A stretch of 64,000 nt of DNA from JARFPW01 sp035464655 (GCA_035464655.1 DATHRZ010000063.1:1-64000), one strand, 5' to 3'. Numbered from the stretch's first letter, positions 1 to 8,633 are shown. Made by a program: numbers and translations. The notes: generated from the sequence alone by a model not told the origin.

Positions 1-293
1 TGTTCGACGACCGCGAGCTGGTGGAAGTGCCGCTCGATCATGCCGTCTACCACGTGTTCTACGACTTTCCTGACGGCCTGCCGAAGATCCACGAGCACGA
101 CGGCGAGCCGGCCGGCGGCTACGGCCTGTTCATCGATGGCCGCCTCGCCCTCTACTATAGCTACCAGAGCGACCTCGGCGACGGCTGGGAGGATCCGGCG
201 GTGCACGACGACCCGGAGAACCTGCGAGAATCGGCCCTGCGCATGGGAGTCAACCTGTTCCTCTACGCGATGTCCTCGGCGCCGGCCGGCTGA
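1..293 (+). CDS. DUF4159 domain protein, C-terminal part (5' end outside window)
   Basis: The reading frame is open from the window edge (first whole codon at base 3) to the TGA at 291-293, so only the last ~96 residues are present. The visible part has the DUF4159 look: a segment on a leading LDHAVYHVFYDF stretch, then GLFIDGRLALYYSYQSDLG and a terminal helix with NLFLYAM. DUF4159 proteins are usually periplasmic or membrane-linked proteins of unknown function, often found near DUF4175, MoxR and DUF58 genes; a DUF4175 gene lies at 29701 in this window. An internal GTG at 21 could act as a start but would cut the domain, so I treat the gene as truncated by the window. The next gene begins 8 bases downstream, suggesting co-transcription. 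Confidence 0.75.
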   Translation, partial: FDDRELVEVPLDHAVYHVFYDFPDGLPKIHEHDGEPAGGYGLFIDGRLALYYSYQSDLGDGWEDPAVHDDPENLRESALRMGVNLFLYAMSSAPAG

Positions 294-301
294 CGACGCA
301 C

Positions 302-1795
302 GTGTCCGCAGTCCGGCGCTGGCTGATTCCCTCCTACGGGGCGATGCTCGCCCTCGCGGCGCTCGCCACGGCCCTCGTCCTGCGCGGCGCGCACATGTTC
401 GCGCACGACGGCGATGGGGCCCGCCACATTCGGCTCGGCTACGAGATTCTCGAGCGCGGCCAGGTGCTACAAACCGACGTGCTGTCTCACACCCGCGCGG
501 GGGATCCGATCGTCCTCCACGAGTGGCTGTCCGAGGTCGCGCTCGCATGGGCCAACGGCGCGGCCGGATTGCCAGGCGTCGCGGTGCTCGCCACCCTGCT
601 GTTCACGGTCGCGGTCTGGGCCGTGTATTGGTCGGCGGAGGAGTTGGGCGCCCTGCGCCCGCTGGCACTTCTTGTCGGCCTGCTCGCCCTGCTCCTTCAC
701 TCGATTCACCTGCTTCCACGGCCGCACCTGTTCACGACGGCGCTCGCTGCCGTGTACATGGTCCTGCTCCTGCGGTTCGCGCGGACGGCTCGATGGGCGA
801 CCCTCGCTCCCCTGCCCGTCTTGATGGTCGTCTGGGCGAACCTGCACGGCGGCTTCCTGCTCGGGCTTGTTCTGATCAGCGCCTTCGTCGTGGGAGCGCT
901 GCTCGACTCGGCAGAATTCGCCGGTGGTCGGCGGGCCGCTCGACCGTTGGCGGTTGTGCTTGTCGCCTGTCTGGCCGCGAGCCTCGTCACGCCGCACGGA
1001 CTCGAACTGTGGGCCTACACGACCGGCCATCTCGGCGGCGACGACTTTCTGCTCTCCGTGACCGAGGAGTTCCGCTCGGTCGACTTTCACCGGGCATACG
1101 GTCGAGCGTTCCTCGCCGTGCTGTTCGCCGGGCCGGCGTTGTGGATGACCGGCCGGGTGCGGGTATCGTGGCTCGGGGCGGGCCTCTACCTCTTCTTCGC
1201 GGCCTCCGCTCTCCACTCGGCCCGCAACATTCCTCTGTTCGCGCTCGCGACGCTTCCCTGGTTCGCCGTATGGGCCGAGGAGGCGCTCGAAGGGGGCGGT
1301 GGCGCCGCGGCGACCGTGCTCGCGCGGCTGCGCCGCATGGACCGTGGTGACCGGTTGCTCCGGCCGTGGGGATGGACCCTGGCCGACGTCGGGCTTGTCG
1401 CCTGGGCGCTTGGCCCCAATGCCGCGCAGTACCAGTTCGACCCGGGCGTCTTCCCCGTGCGTGCCGTCGATCAGCTCGACCAGATCGACACATCCGGGCA
1501 CGTGTTCAACCAGATGCCCTGGGGCGGCTACCTGCTCTACGCGGCGCCCGAGATCCCGGTGTTCATCGACGGGCAGACCGACTTCTACGGCGAGGAATTG
1601 GCCCGCGAGTACCTGCTAGCCGTGAACGGCCGCGCGGGCTGGCGTGACGTGCTGGACCGACACGCCGTAGAATGGACGCTGATCGGCACCCGGCAGCCAC
1701 TGGCGCAGCTCCTGGCCCTCGATGCGGAATGGTCGCGGGTCTACACTGACGACGTGGCCGTCGTCTACCGCCGCAACGCGACCGTTTCACGATGA
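302..1795 (+). CDS. Polytopic membrane protein, GT-C glycosyltransferase-like, function unknown
   Basis: This 497-residue protein starts at GTG. It has an N-terminal transmembrane segment (about residues 12-30), a periplasmic-type loop with HDGDGARHIRLGYEIL, then about eight more hydrophobic segments up to residue ~360, and a soluble C-terminal domain. The architecture resembles GT-C fold membrane enzymes that use polyprenyl-phosphate sugars, with an acidic first loop (HDGDG) where such enzymes keep their catalytic aspartate. The C-terminal region (NQMPWGGYLLY, VFIDGQTDFYG, then a segment ending AVVYRR) matches a widespread family of uncharacterised bacterial membrane proteins. Its stop overlaps the ATG of the following glycosyltransferase, which supports a joint role in building or decorating a lipid-linked or surface glycan. 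The exact substrate cannot be read from the sequence. Confidence 0.7.
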   Translation: MSAVRRWLIPSYGAMLALAALATALVLRGAHMFAHDGDGARHIRLGYEILERGQVLQTDVLSHTRAGDPIVLHEWLSEVALAWANGAAGLPGVAVLATLLFTVAVWAVYWSAEELGALRPLALLVGLLALLLHSIHLLPRPHLFTTALAAVYMVLLLRFARTARWATLAPLPVLMVVWANLHGGFLLGLVLISAFVVGALLDSAEFAGGRRAARPLAVVLVACLAASLVTPHGLELWAYTTGHLGGDDFLLSVTEEFRSVDFHRAYGRAFLAVLFAGPALWMTGRVRVSWLGAGLYLFFAASALHSARNIPLFALATLPWFAVWAEEALEGGGGAAATVLARLRRMDRGDRLLRPWGWTLADVGLVAWALGPNAAQYQFDPGVFPVRAVDQLDQIDTSGHVFNQMPWGGYLLYAAPEIPVFIDGQTDFYGEELAREYLLAVNGRAGWRDVLDRHAVEWTLIGTRQPLAQLLALDAEWSRVYTDDVAVVYRRNATVSR

Positions 1796-2772
1796 GGCAG
1801 GAGGCTCCCACGGAGATGACGTCCCTGACGATCGGCATCCCCGTCTACAACGAGATCGACAATCTGCCCGAACTCGTGCGTCGGCTCGATGCCGTCCTTT
1901 CGGAACTCGGCGGCGGCCCCCACGAGTTGCTGTTCGTCGACGACGGCAGCGCCGACGGCTCGGCGGAGTGGATCGAAGGGGCGGCTGAGCGCGACCCACG
2001 CATCCGTCTCGTCCGACTCTCCCGCAACTTCGGGCACCAGGCGGCCCTCACGGCGGCCGTCGATCATGCCCGCGGCGACGCGCTCGTGCTGATGGACGCC
2101 GACCTTCAGGACGCCCCCGAGGCGATTCCCCGCTTCGTGGCGGAGTACGAGCGGGGCTACGAGGTGGTCTACGCGATTCGCGTGGCTCGAAAGGAGGGAG
2201 CCCTCCTCCGCGCGTGCTATCGCCTGTTCTACTGGCTCATCGCGCGTCTGTCGGACACACCCCTTCCCGAGGGTTCCGGCGATTTCGGTCTGCTGTCGCG
2301 CCGCGCCGTCGAAGCGCTGCGCCTGCACCGCGAACACCACCGCTACCTGCGGGGACTGCGCACGCTGATCGGATTCCGGCAGGTCGGTATCGAGGTCGAG
2401 CGCGAAGCCCGTCACGCCGGCACGTCGCGCTACGGCTTCCGGGGGCTCGTGCGGCTGGCGTTGAACGGGCTATTCGCCTTCTCGGTCGTCCCGATCCGGC
2501 TCGCCACGCTGATCGGGCTTTTCGCGATCGGCGGTTCGTTCGTCTATGCCATTTACGTGCTCTGGGCCCGGCTCGTCCTTCAGCAGACGCCCCAAGGCTT
2601 CACGACCCTCATCCTGGCGATGGTCTTCCTGGCCGGCGTCCAGCTCCTGTTTCTCGGGATCATCGGCGAATACGTGGGCCGCATCTACGAGGAGGCCAAG
2701 GGGCGGCCCATCTACATCACCGACAAGGTCGAGGACGGAACCGAGCCCCGACCGGGCGCCAAGTCCGTCTAG
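1792..2772 (+). CDS. Family 2 glycosyltransferase, GtrB/DPM1-like (polyprenyl-phosphate sugar synthase type)
   Basis: This 326-residue protein has an N-terminal GT-A catalytic domain and two C-terminal membrane helices. Visible motifs are the nucleotide-sugar binding VDDGSADGS (D50, D51) and the metal-binding MDADLQD (D102, D104). Two hydrophobic segments near residues 235-260 and 275-300 are followed by GEYVGRIYEEAKGRPIYI, a typical GtrB-type ending. Family members transfer a sugar from a nucleotide donor to undecaprenyl or dolichyl phosphate at the cytoplasmic membrane face. The product could feed the GT-C-like protein encoded just upstream, with which it overlaps (ATGA). An internal ATG eight codons downstream is an alternative start. 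The stop overlaps the GTG of the next methyltransferase gene (TAGTG), so the three genes are likely translationally coupled. Confidence 0.88.
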   Translation: MRQEAPTEMTSLTIGIPVYNEIDNLPELVRRLDAVLSELGGGPHELLFVDDGSADGSAEWIEGAAERDPRIRLVRLSRNFGHQAALTAAVDHARGDALVLMDADLQDAPEAIPRFVAEYERGYEVVYAIRVARKEGALLRACYRLFYWLIARLSDTPLPEGSGDFGLLSRRAVEALRLHREHHRYLRGLRTLIGFRQVGIEVEREARHAGTSRYGFRGLVRLALNGLFAFSVVPIRLATLIGLFAIGGSFVYAIYVLWARLVLQQTPQGFTTLILAMVFLAGVQLLFLGIIGEYVGRIYEEAKGRPIYITDKVEDGTEPRPGAKSV

Positions 2773-3515
2773 TGGACCCCAGCTACGCCGCGGCCTACCG
2801 CGAGCTGTACGAACGGCACTGGTGGTGGCGGGCGCGGGAAGCGTTTCTTCTCGAGCGGCTGCGCGCCGCGAGCGGCGGCGGAGTCGGCCGGCGAATCCTC
2901 GACGTCGGCTGCGGCGACGCCCTGTTCTTCGACGAGCTCGCTGCCTTCGGCACCGTGCGAGGCGTCGAGCCCGACGCCGACGTGCTGTCGGAGGGTCCGT
3001 GGCGCCATGCGATCCATGCCGGAACGCTCGAGACGTTCTCGCCCGAGGGGCCGTTCGACTGGATTCTGATGCTCGACGTGCTCGAGCACATCGAGACGCC
3101 CGGGGCTACCCTGGCCCGGGCTCGCGAGTTCGCTGCCGACGGTGCTTCGTTATTCCTCACCGTGCCGGCGTTCGAGTCGCTGTGGACGCGGCACGATGAC
3201 CTTAACTATCACTTCAGGCGTTATAACCGATCTGCCTTTCTTCAAGTACTTTCAGGCACCGGATGGGAGCTAGCCGAGAGCGAGTATTTCTTTCATTGGC
3301 TCGCGCCGTTGAAGCTGCTCGTCAAACTGAAGGAACGCCTCGTGAAGGGCGATCTCGAGGTCGAGAGCGTGCCATCTCGACCGCTGAACGCGGTGGCCCT
3401 GGCCGTCTCGACAGTCGAGCGGCGCGTATTCTCTCGACTGCAGCTTCCGTTCGGCACATCCCTCTACGCCCGATGCGTCGCTTCGTCAGGGCTCGGTGGC
3501 AGCATTGAAGAGTGA
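2772..3515 (+). CDS. Class I SAM-dependent methyltransferase
   Basis: The 247-residue protein starts at a GTG sharing a base with the TAG of the preceding glycosyltransferase. It opens with the segment YRELYERHWWWRAREAFL typical of polysaccharide-associated methyltransferases of this class. The SAM-binding motif I is RILDVGCGDALFF, motif II ends in GVEPDADV, and the post-motif region has DWILMLDVLEHIETP. A frame open much further upstream exists but only this part carries a recognisable domain. It is the last gene of the plus-strand block; its 3' end runs 30 bases into the convergent sulfatase-like gene, so both stop codons are inside the other gene. The acceptor is unknown, but the neighbours suggest a glycan or lipid-linked sugar. 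Confidence 0.85.
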   Translation: MDPSYAAAYRELYERHWWWRAREAFLLERLRAASGGGVGRRILDVGCGDALFFDELAAFGTVRGVEPDADVLSEGPWRHAIHAGTLETFSPEGPFDWILMLDVLEHIETPGATLARAREFAADGASLFLTVPAFESLWTRHDDLNYHFRRYNRSAFLQVLSGTGWELAESEYFFHWLAPLKLLVKLKERLVKGDLEVESVPSRPLNAVALAVSTVERRVFSRLQLPFGTSLYARCVASSGLGGSIEE

Positions 3516-5078
3516 ATCGATGTCCACGGATACCAGATACAGCGGCCGATCTCTTCCCGACCAGAAGTGACGATCCTCCGACGGCGGCTCGCTGAAGCCG
3601 AAGAGAACCCGCACGAGAGTACGCATGACGTTGACCGGAGTACGTTGAAGCGCGAGGGAGTCGCCGATGCCGGAAGGGCCCGCATAGGCGGCAAAAACGT
3701 CGAAGCGTTCTCTGATCTGGTCGGGGTCTGCCGCCTCGAGGCTTGACGGCCGGCCACCGGGAAAACGGCCGTCGCCGTGGTCCGCCTGAAGAATGATGAC
3801 GCTCGAATCCGACGCAGTGGCTCGGACGGCGTCGACAAACTCGAGGATCTTCCGGTTCGTGCAGACTAGCTGGTCCACGTAACGCCGCCGAGCAAGTGAG
3901 TCGTTCTCGATCATCATATCGCCGGTCGTCCAACTCGGAGCTATCGGTCGGCAGTCCTGGGCGAACCGAAACGGGCCATGCGGCAGGAGCCAGTGAGCAT
4001 AGACGAACTTGGGCCCCTGCCTATTCACCGACGAATTCAAGAACGCCAGCCGATCTTCGGTCTCCGCCGCCGACTCGGGGCCAAAATGGAGGGCTGAGCT
4101 GACGCAGCGTGAGGTGAGGGGACAAACCATCGCGAGGACCGCCGGCAGAACCGTCATACGTGTCCAGAGTCGCTCGAATTCTCTTGATGGAATCTCCGAG
4201 TACTGGACATCGGCGAGTCGATTGCTCGCCATCGGCGGATACGACGAACCGACGTATACGAACTCATACCCGAGGCCCTTGAGGTCACGGGTGGTTCGGT
4301 TAAACTCGAGATAGCGATACAGGGCCGTGCGATCACGATAGTCCGGTCCAGTCTGTTCGGCCAGGTCGTTCACGTAGCCACGGTTCAACATCGAGCCTAC
4401 CGAAAGGAACGTGGTCGTATAGTTGCTGCGGGACCGGGTTGGGAATTTGAAACCGCGCTCCTGCAACGAGTCGTGAATCGCACTGTTATCGAATTCGTAA
4501 GATTCGATCAGTGACTCATTGCCCGAATATGCATCGAGAACGACGAGGTAGATGTCGGGCTTGGCCCCCCCCGCGTCTTCCGATACGTGTTCTCGAGACG
4601 TGTCGTCTTCGGGTGTACCCAGCGATAGCAGTGCCGGGACCGTAAGTAGTACGAGGAGACTTGAGAAGATGTTCAGGAATTTAGCCGCGTTCGGCAACCA
4701 TCGTACCCGTAGAATCACCAATGTCCCGATCAGCATCAGGGCCACCAGCGCTCCCGTTTCGATGGCTCCTCGCAGTGCCGGCTCGATTGCTTGACCTCTA
4801 AGCCAACCGAACAGGTAGCCGCTCACGAGCGGTGTCACCCCTACGGCTGTAGTAACCAGGGAGCGCCGCAGTCGATCCTTGACGAATAGGCTTAAGGTCG
4901 CCCACACGACAAACACGTAGAGAAGGGCCAGCACCAGCGGGTCCCGCAGGTTGCTGAGCGTCAAGCCCTCGTGAGGGTTCTCGGCAGCCAGGTAAAGGAC
5001 GCTGGCCATTGCGATCAGGAACGGAAAGGCGTGCGGAAAGCGGCCGTATCGGCTGACGGACACGCGCTCAGGCTCCAC
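3486..5078 (-). CDS. Membrane-anchored sulfatase-like (alkaline phosphatase superfamily) protein
   Basis: This 530-residue protein starts at GTG, preceded by a strong GGAGGG ribosome site. Five membrane segments lie at about residues 19-34, 47-67, 75-93, 105-125 and 136-154, followed by a periplasmic catalytic domain. The domain starts with DIYLVVLDAYSG (D182 as metal ligand) and SNYTTTFLSVGSMLN, where the nucleophile would be a Thr or Ser near residues 221-226. A later QADHGDG supplies the conserved metal-binding Asp-His. This is the architecture of LtaS/EptA-like phospho-transferases and membrane sulfatases. It lacks the CxPxR signature of formylglycine sulfatases, so transfer or hydrolysis of a phospho-group is more likely. 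Its start overlaps the end of the NoeA-like gene by 11 bases. Confidence 0.8.
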   Translation of the reverse strand: MEPERVSVSRYGRFPHAFPFLIAMASVLYLAAENPHEGLTLSNLRDPLVLALLYVFVVWATLSLFVKDRLRRSLVTTAVGVTPLVSGYLFGWLRGQAIEPALRGAIETGALVALMLIGTLVILRVRWLPNAAKFLNIFSSLLVLLTVPALLSLGTPEDDTSREHVSEDAGGAKPDIYLVVLDAYSGNESLIESYEFDNSAIHDSLQERGFKFPTRSRSNYTTTFLSVGSMLNRGYVNDLAEQTGPDYRDRTALYRYLEFNRTTRDLKGLGYEFVYVGSSYPPMASNRLADVQYSEIPSREFERLWTRMTVLPAVLAMVCPLTSRCVSSALHFGPESAAETEDRLAFLNSSVNRQGPKFVYAHWLLPHGPFRFAQDCRPIAPSWTTGDMMIENDSLARRRYVDQLVCTNRKILEFVDAVRATASDSSVIILQADHGDGRFPGGRPSSLEAADPDQIRERFDVFAAYAGPSGIGDSLALQRTPVNVMRTLVRVLFGFSEPPSEDRHFWSGRDRPLYLVSVDIDSLFNAATEP

Positions 5079-6465
5079 GGTCTTCCCTCCTCTTCGCCCG
5101 ATAGACTGTTCGGCCGGACGTCCCGACTTCGTGAACGCCAGTGATTACGAAGTCATTCTCCAGTGCCGCTTCAAACGTCTGTTGGTCGTAGTCCTCAAAC
5201 ACGTCTTCACGGCTGACCAGCAACCGCTGGGTCTGGGGATCCTCCTTTGGAACGAACTCGACGACGAGCTCCGGCCCCAGTCGGGCGAGAAACTCGAAGA
5301 TCATGTCGAAGGGCACGTTGGCCCCGATCGCCAGATGGTGGACGAGGGCCAGCGCAAGAACTATGTCGGCCGTTGATCGCTCGGCCAGGCTCTTTCGCTC
5401 CCGACTGCCCCAGCCCAGCGCCGGCGTGGGATTGCGCAGGTCTATCCACAGAGGGTGAAGGCGCATATCAGCCTCGCTCCGAGCCCGTTGGTAATTTCGT
5501 TCAACCGCCGCAGGATCGACATCGGCGGACACGACGAACGCGCCGGCGCGCGAAGCGATGCGACTGAACGCCCCGGTGTTCGCGCCGAGGTCCCAAACCG
5601 TGTCGGGTTTAGCTTCTCCGATAAGCTTCGCGACGATCCTGTGCTTTTCCTCCATGTCTTCGTCGGAATAACCATGATCGGCTTCATAGTCCGACCACTC
5701 CGTCCCCCCCGGAGACCACGTAATCCGCTCAATCGAATGCTTCAGACCCTCGATGAGATTCACCATCCCTCGTCTGCTCAGGCCGCGTGCCTCAAGGCTT
5801 CGAGGCACCGCCCGTCCGCCGAAGCGCCGGACGCTTCGCGCGTGAAGATGTACGTGCAACAGGGCCGTCGGACGCAGCCAGGTCGCTGTTGGGAGAAGTC
5901 GACTGGTCGTCTCGAGCGGTATGCCGTCCACGGTCAACGCCGCGAGTCGCCCCAGCCATGGATCGACGCGACTCATCAGCAGCAAGGGCGCCAAGAAGTG
6001 CTCGCAGAACTGCCGATAGGCGACCCAGGCGCACCCCTCAACGTAGGGATTGAAGGAGAGTGAATCGATCAGAACAGGCCGGCCCTCGAGGAACTGGATG
6101 TTGAATGCGCTTGCGTCTTTGAGGGTCATACCGCAATCGAGAGCTGTTAACTGAATATCGAGGGTCGTAAGCGCAGCGTCTTTCAGCTGTCCGAAGCACC
6201 ATTCGTAGGGATAAGAGATGAACGGGATAGGTTCAGGACGGATCACGTGCGCCGCGAGAGTCGGGACGGGCGGTGAGATATCTACTTCACGATGCTCGAC
6301 GAGCAATCCGGAGCTTACGAGGAACTCGTAGAGACCCGATTCCATGAGCATCGCAAACGATTGCGCGTACCGCCGATTGACCTGGCGATAGATACACCCA
6401 TCGCGTTCGAATACGAACCCAGATGGATCCCTGAACGACGCGCCTAAGACCTCTTTGGCGCGCAT
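5068..6465 (-). CDS. Two-domain protein: kinase-like N-terminal region plus SAM methyltransferase (NoeA-like)
   Basis: This 465-residue protein has two parts. Residues ~20-250 include ERDGCIYRQVNRRYA and LKDASAFNIQFLEGRPVLID, which resemble the catalytic loop and metal motif of protein-kinase/aminoglycoside-phosphotransferase folds (D117, N122, D134). Residues ~255-465 form a class I SAM methyltransferase with VWDLGANTGAFSRIA (about 290-303), then the acidic VVSADVDPAAVERN. The combination is that of proteins annotated as NoeA-like or as class I methyltransferases; NoeA itself is a rhizobial host-specificity nodulation protein of unclear chemistry. Whether the N-terminal part phosphorylates anything is not known. 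The gene precedes the sulfatase-like gene with an 11-base overlap and follows the small YLDP gene. An operon modifying a surface glycan is a reasonable inference. Confidence 0.72.
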   Translation of the reverse strand: MRAKEVLGASFRDPSGFVFERDGCIYRQVNRRYAQSFAMLMESGLYEFLVSSGLLVEHREVDISPPVPTLAAHVIRPEPIPFISYPYEWCFGQLKDAALTTLDIQLTALDCGMTLKDASAFNIQFLEGRPVLIDSLSFNPYVEGCAWVAYRQFCEHFLAPLLLMSRVDPWLGRLAALTVDGIPLETTSRLLPTATWLRPTALLHVHLHARSVRRFGGRAVPRSLEARGLSRRGMVNLIEGLKHSIERITWSPGGTEWSDYEADHGYSDEDMEEKHRIVAKLIGEAKPDTVWDLGANTGAFSRIASRAGAFVVSADVDPAAVERNYQRARSEADMRLHPLWIDLRNPTPALGWGSRERKSLAERSTADIVLALALVHHLAIGANVPFDMIFEFLARLGPELVVEFVPKEDPQTQRLLVSREDVFEDYDQQTFEAALENDFVITGVHEVGTSGRTVYRAKRREDRGA

Positions 6466-6481
6466 TGGGGCAGCGGTGTCG

Positions 6482-6748
6482 TCACTGGACCTTCCGGCTG
6501 AGACGGTTCAGCAGGTCACTGAACCACTGGCGTGAGCGCCGGAACGTGGCCGCCGCCGCAAGAAAGCCCGCAGCCAGTATCTGCAGGATGATGCTCCCAC
6601 TGATCGGATCGAGGTACGCGAGTGCAAAAGGCGGCGTGATCAAGTGAAACACGATGACGCCGAGGGCGATATCGGCTGTTCCCGGCCGGAGATGCGGCAA
6701 CCTCGAACGCGCGGACGATGACGATTGTCTCACTGACTTGCCTTCCAT
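6482..6748 (-). CDS. Small YLDP-motif membrane protein (start uncertain)
   Basis: The supported part is a short protein with a hydrophobic leader ending in TPPFALA, immediately followed by YLDPISGSIILQILAAGFLA and a basic tail (FRRSRQWFSDLLNRLSRKVQ). This layout (leader, then AYLDPGTGS-like motif, one membrane helix, then a basic end) is that of small uncharacterised membrane proteins often found beside sulfatase-like and methyltransferase genes of surface polysaccharide loci. I chose the ATG at 6748 (88 residues) because it precedes the whole leader. A GTG at 6652 would give 56 residues and remove most of the leader. The frame is open further upstream but that part is low-complexity and overlaps the opposite promoter region. 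The gene ends 16 bases before the NoeA-like gene. Confidence 0.6.
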   Translation of the reverse strand: MEGKSVRQSSSSARSRLPHLRPGTADIALGVIVFHLITPPFALAYLDPISGSIILQILAAGFLAAAATFRRSRQWFSDLLNRLSRKVQ

Positions 6749-6875
6749 TCTAACTGCCGATCTATATGGTAAGCGTGACGATGAACTGTCGCATCTCCAC
6801 TGGCTGTTGACTGCAAGGTGCGTACCGTATTCGCCGATGAGCTTCCGGCCGCCTCCGAGACTACCTTGGTGCACG

Positions 6876-7559
6876 ATGAAACAAAGTGAAATACGCACCT
6901 ACTACGACGGACGCTACACCGCCGAGGGCGGCGACACGTTTCCGCCCGACCCCTCACGCTACCGCGCCTGGTTCGGCCCCCTGCTGGGTGCCTCGCCGCC
7001 CGGCGCGGCGATGCTCGACTACGGCTGCGGAGCCGGCTACGTGTGCTCGCTGTTCGCAGAGCTCGGCTATGAGGTCACGGGCGTCGACATTTCGTCGGCC
7101 GCACTCGAGATCGCCCGGCGGCGGGAACCGCGCGTCACGTTCGTCGAAGCCGCGGCCGACGGCCCCCTTCCCTTCACCGACGCCAGCTTCGACCTGATCG
7201 CCTGCCTCGGCGTGCTCGAACACATTCCCGAGCCCGCACCCGCCGTGGCCGAACTGCGCCGGGTCGCGCGCGAACACGCGAGAGCCGTCTGGGTCGTGCC
7301 GAATGCACGCAGCCCCTTCTTCTGGTTCGGGCACGGAACGGGACAGGTGGAAGAGCACCCGCGCACGCTCGACGGCTGGCGTGAGCTCCTCGCGGGCGGC
7401 GGCTGGATCGTCGAAGACGTACGGCGCGACCCGGGACCGATCGACCGCTCGGTGGCGGGCTGGAAGCGATTCGGTCAGGGCTTCCTCAACCGCCTTCCCC
7501 TCGGGCTGACCTACCAGTTCGTCATCCGGACACGCGCCGGTACACCGCCAGCAGGCTGA
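6876..7559 (+). CDS. Class I SAM-dependent methyltransferase
   Basis: The 227-residue protein starts at the ATG at 6876, giving KQSEIRTYYDGRYTAEGGD at the N-terminus; the frame is open upstream but has no domain there. Motif I is MLDYGCGAGYVCSLF, the acidic motif II is VTGVDISSAALEIARRR, and a motif FDLIACLGVLEHIPEP follows. This is the Methyltransf_11-type fold. The start lies about 130 bases from the divergent YLDP gene, so the two probably share a promoter region. The 3' end overlaps the convergent methyltransferase gene by 38 bases. The substrate is not evident; the surroundings point to lipid or polysaccharide modification. Confidence 0.83.
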   Translation: MKQSEIRTYYDGRYTAEGGDTFPPDPSRYRAWFGPLLGASPPGAAMLDYGCGAGYVCSLFAELGYEVTGVDISSAALEIARRREPRVTFVEAAADGPLPFTDASFDLIACLGVLEHIPEPAPAVAELRRVAREHARAVWVVPNARSPFFWFGHGTGQVEEHPRTLDGWRELLAGGGWIVEDVRRDPGPIDRSVAGWKRFGQGFLNRLPLGLTYQFVIRTRAGTPPAG

Positions 7560-8301
7560 CCCCGCGCTCGTAGGCGGGCGCGCCGTCGATCGAGCCGACG
7601 ATGCGGCGCGCCTCGCCCGCGAACAACCGGGTGAGGGGCCGGTTCACGAGGGGCGGCGGCACGCTCATGTCCCCCGTCGTCCCGCGATCGGCCAGCCCGG
7701 GAATGCCGTTCTGCACGCCTCGCCAGACCCGAATCGGGACGTACAGCCGCGCATTGAGCCCGGTGAGGAGCCGGCGCTCCAGTGGCAGGCCCTCGAGAAC
7801 GGCGGCGAGGCTCTCGATCGTGTAGCGGCGGAAGTGCCCGTGATCTTCGTCGTGCTTGCTCCACAGGCGCGGATCGGCGGGCACCGTGATCAGCAGGTGG
7901 CCGCCAGGCGACAGTGCCTCGGCGGCGTTCGTCACCGCGGTGCGGTCGTCCTCCAGGTGCTCGATCACGTCCATCAGCAGGCAGGCGTCGATCCGGTCGA
8001 GGTCGGGCCAGGTGGAGCGGTCGAGGGCGGATCCGCAGACGAAGCTACAGGCGGGATAGGTCTCGGCGGCGTACGCGGTGGCGTCGGGATCGTACTCGAG
8101 CCCCCAGCACGCGTAGCGCTCGTGCGTCTCGGCCAGCTCGCCGATGTTGCCGCCGGTCCCGCACCCGAGGTCGAGCACGACCGGGGATCCGTCGGGGGGC
8201 AGCACGGCCTCGAGCACGTCGGTCATGATCTTCCGGCGCGCCACGAACCACCAGTGGCGCTCTTCGATCACCTGGTGAAGCCGCAGAATGTCCGGATGCA
8301 T
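7522..8301 (-). CDS. Class I SAM-dependent methyltransferase
   Basis: This 259-residue protein begins MHPDILRLHQVIEERHWWF, the HWWF start seen in many glycan-locus methyltransferases. SAM-binding motif I is VVLDLGCGTGGNIGELA, followed by GLEYDPDATAYA and the post-motif DACLLMDVIEHLEDD. A later HDEDHGHFRRYTIESL segment is typical of the subgroup. It follows the cytochrome oxidase genes on the same strand with a 20-base gap, so it may be transcribed with them, although its type fits the upstream polysaccharide block better. Its last 38 bases overlap the convergent methyltransferase gene. Confidence 0.83.
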   Translation of the reverse strand: MHPDILRLHQVIEERHWWFVARRKIMTDVLEAVLPPDGSPVVLDLGCGTGGNIGELAETHERYACWGLEYDPDATAYAAETYPACSFVCGSALDRSTWPDLDRIDACLLMDVIEHLEDDRTAVTNAAEALSPGGHLLITVPADPRLWSKHDEDHGHFRRYTIESLAAVLEGLPLERRLLTGLNARLYVPIRVWRGVQNGIPGLADRGTTGDMSVPPPLVNRPLTRLFAGEARRIVGSIDGAPAYERGVSLLAVYRRVSG

Positions 8302-8321
8302 TCCCTGCGGCCCCTTTCCCC

Positions 8322-8630
8322 CTAGCCCGTGAACACCCCGAACAACGCCATCATCCCCAGGATGATCGCGGCCGCCACGGCTAGCGGGCCCGCGAACAGA
8401 CCGCGCAGCATCGGGCCGTCGTACTTCAGGTGCATGAAGAAGCCGACGACGAGCAGGAACTTGGAGGCCGACAGGGTGAGCAGGATCGGCACGAGCAGCG
8501 GGCTCAGGGCCTCGATGTAGAACACCATCACCTCCACGGCCGTGATCACGGCCAGCACGACCGCGATCAGCACGTAGGTGCGGTTGCTGACGTGCGGCTC
8601 GCCGTGCCCGTGGGCGGTCGGTTCACTCAT
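8322..8630 (-). CDS. ctaF: Cytochrome c oxidase subunit IV (COX4 / prokaryotic type)
   Basis: This 102-residue protein has a short polar N-terminus with a histidine-rich stretch (TAHGHGEPHVS) and three predicted membrane helices at about residues 17-39, 45-65 and 72-98. The length and HLKYDG loop after the second helix match the small subunit IV of bacterial aa3/caa3 oxidases. It has no cofactor ligands and is thought to stabilise the complex. It is the last gene of the oxidase operon, 3 bases after subunit III. The identification relies on position and topology as well as sequence. Confidence 0.85.
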   Translation of the reverse strand: MSEPTAHGHGEPHVSNRTYVLIAVVLAVITAVEVMVFYIEALSPLLVPILLTLSASKFLLVVGFFMHLKYDGPMLRGLFAGPLAVAAAIILGMMALFGVFTG

Positions 8631-8633
8631 CGG

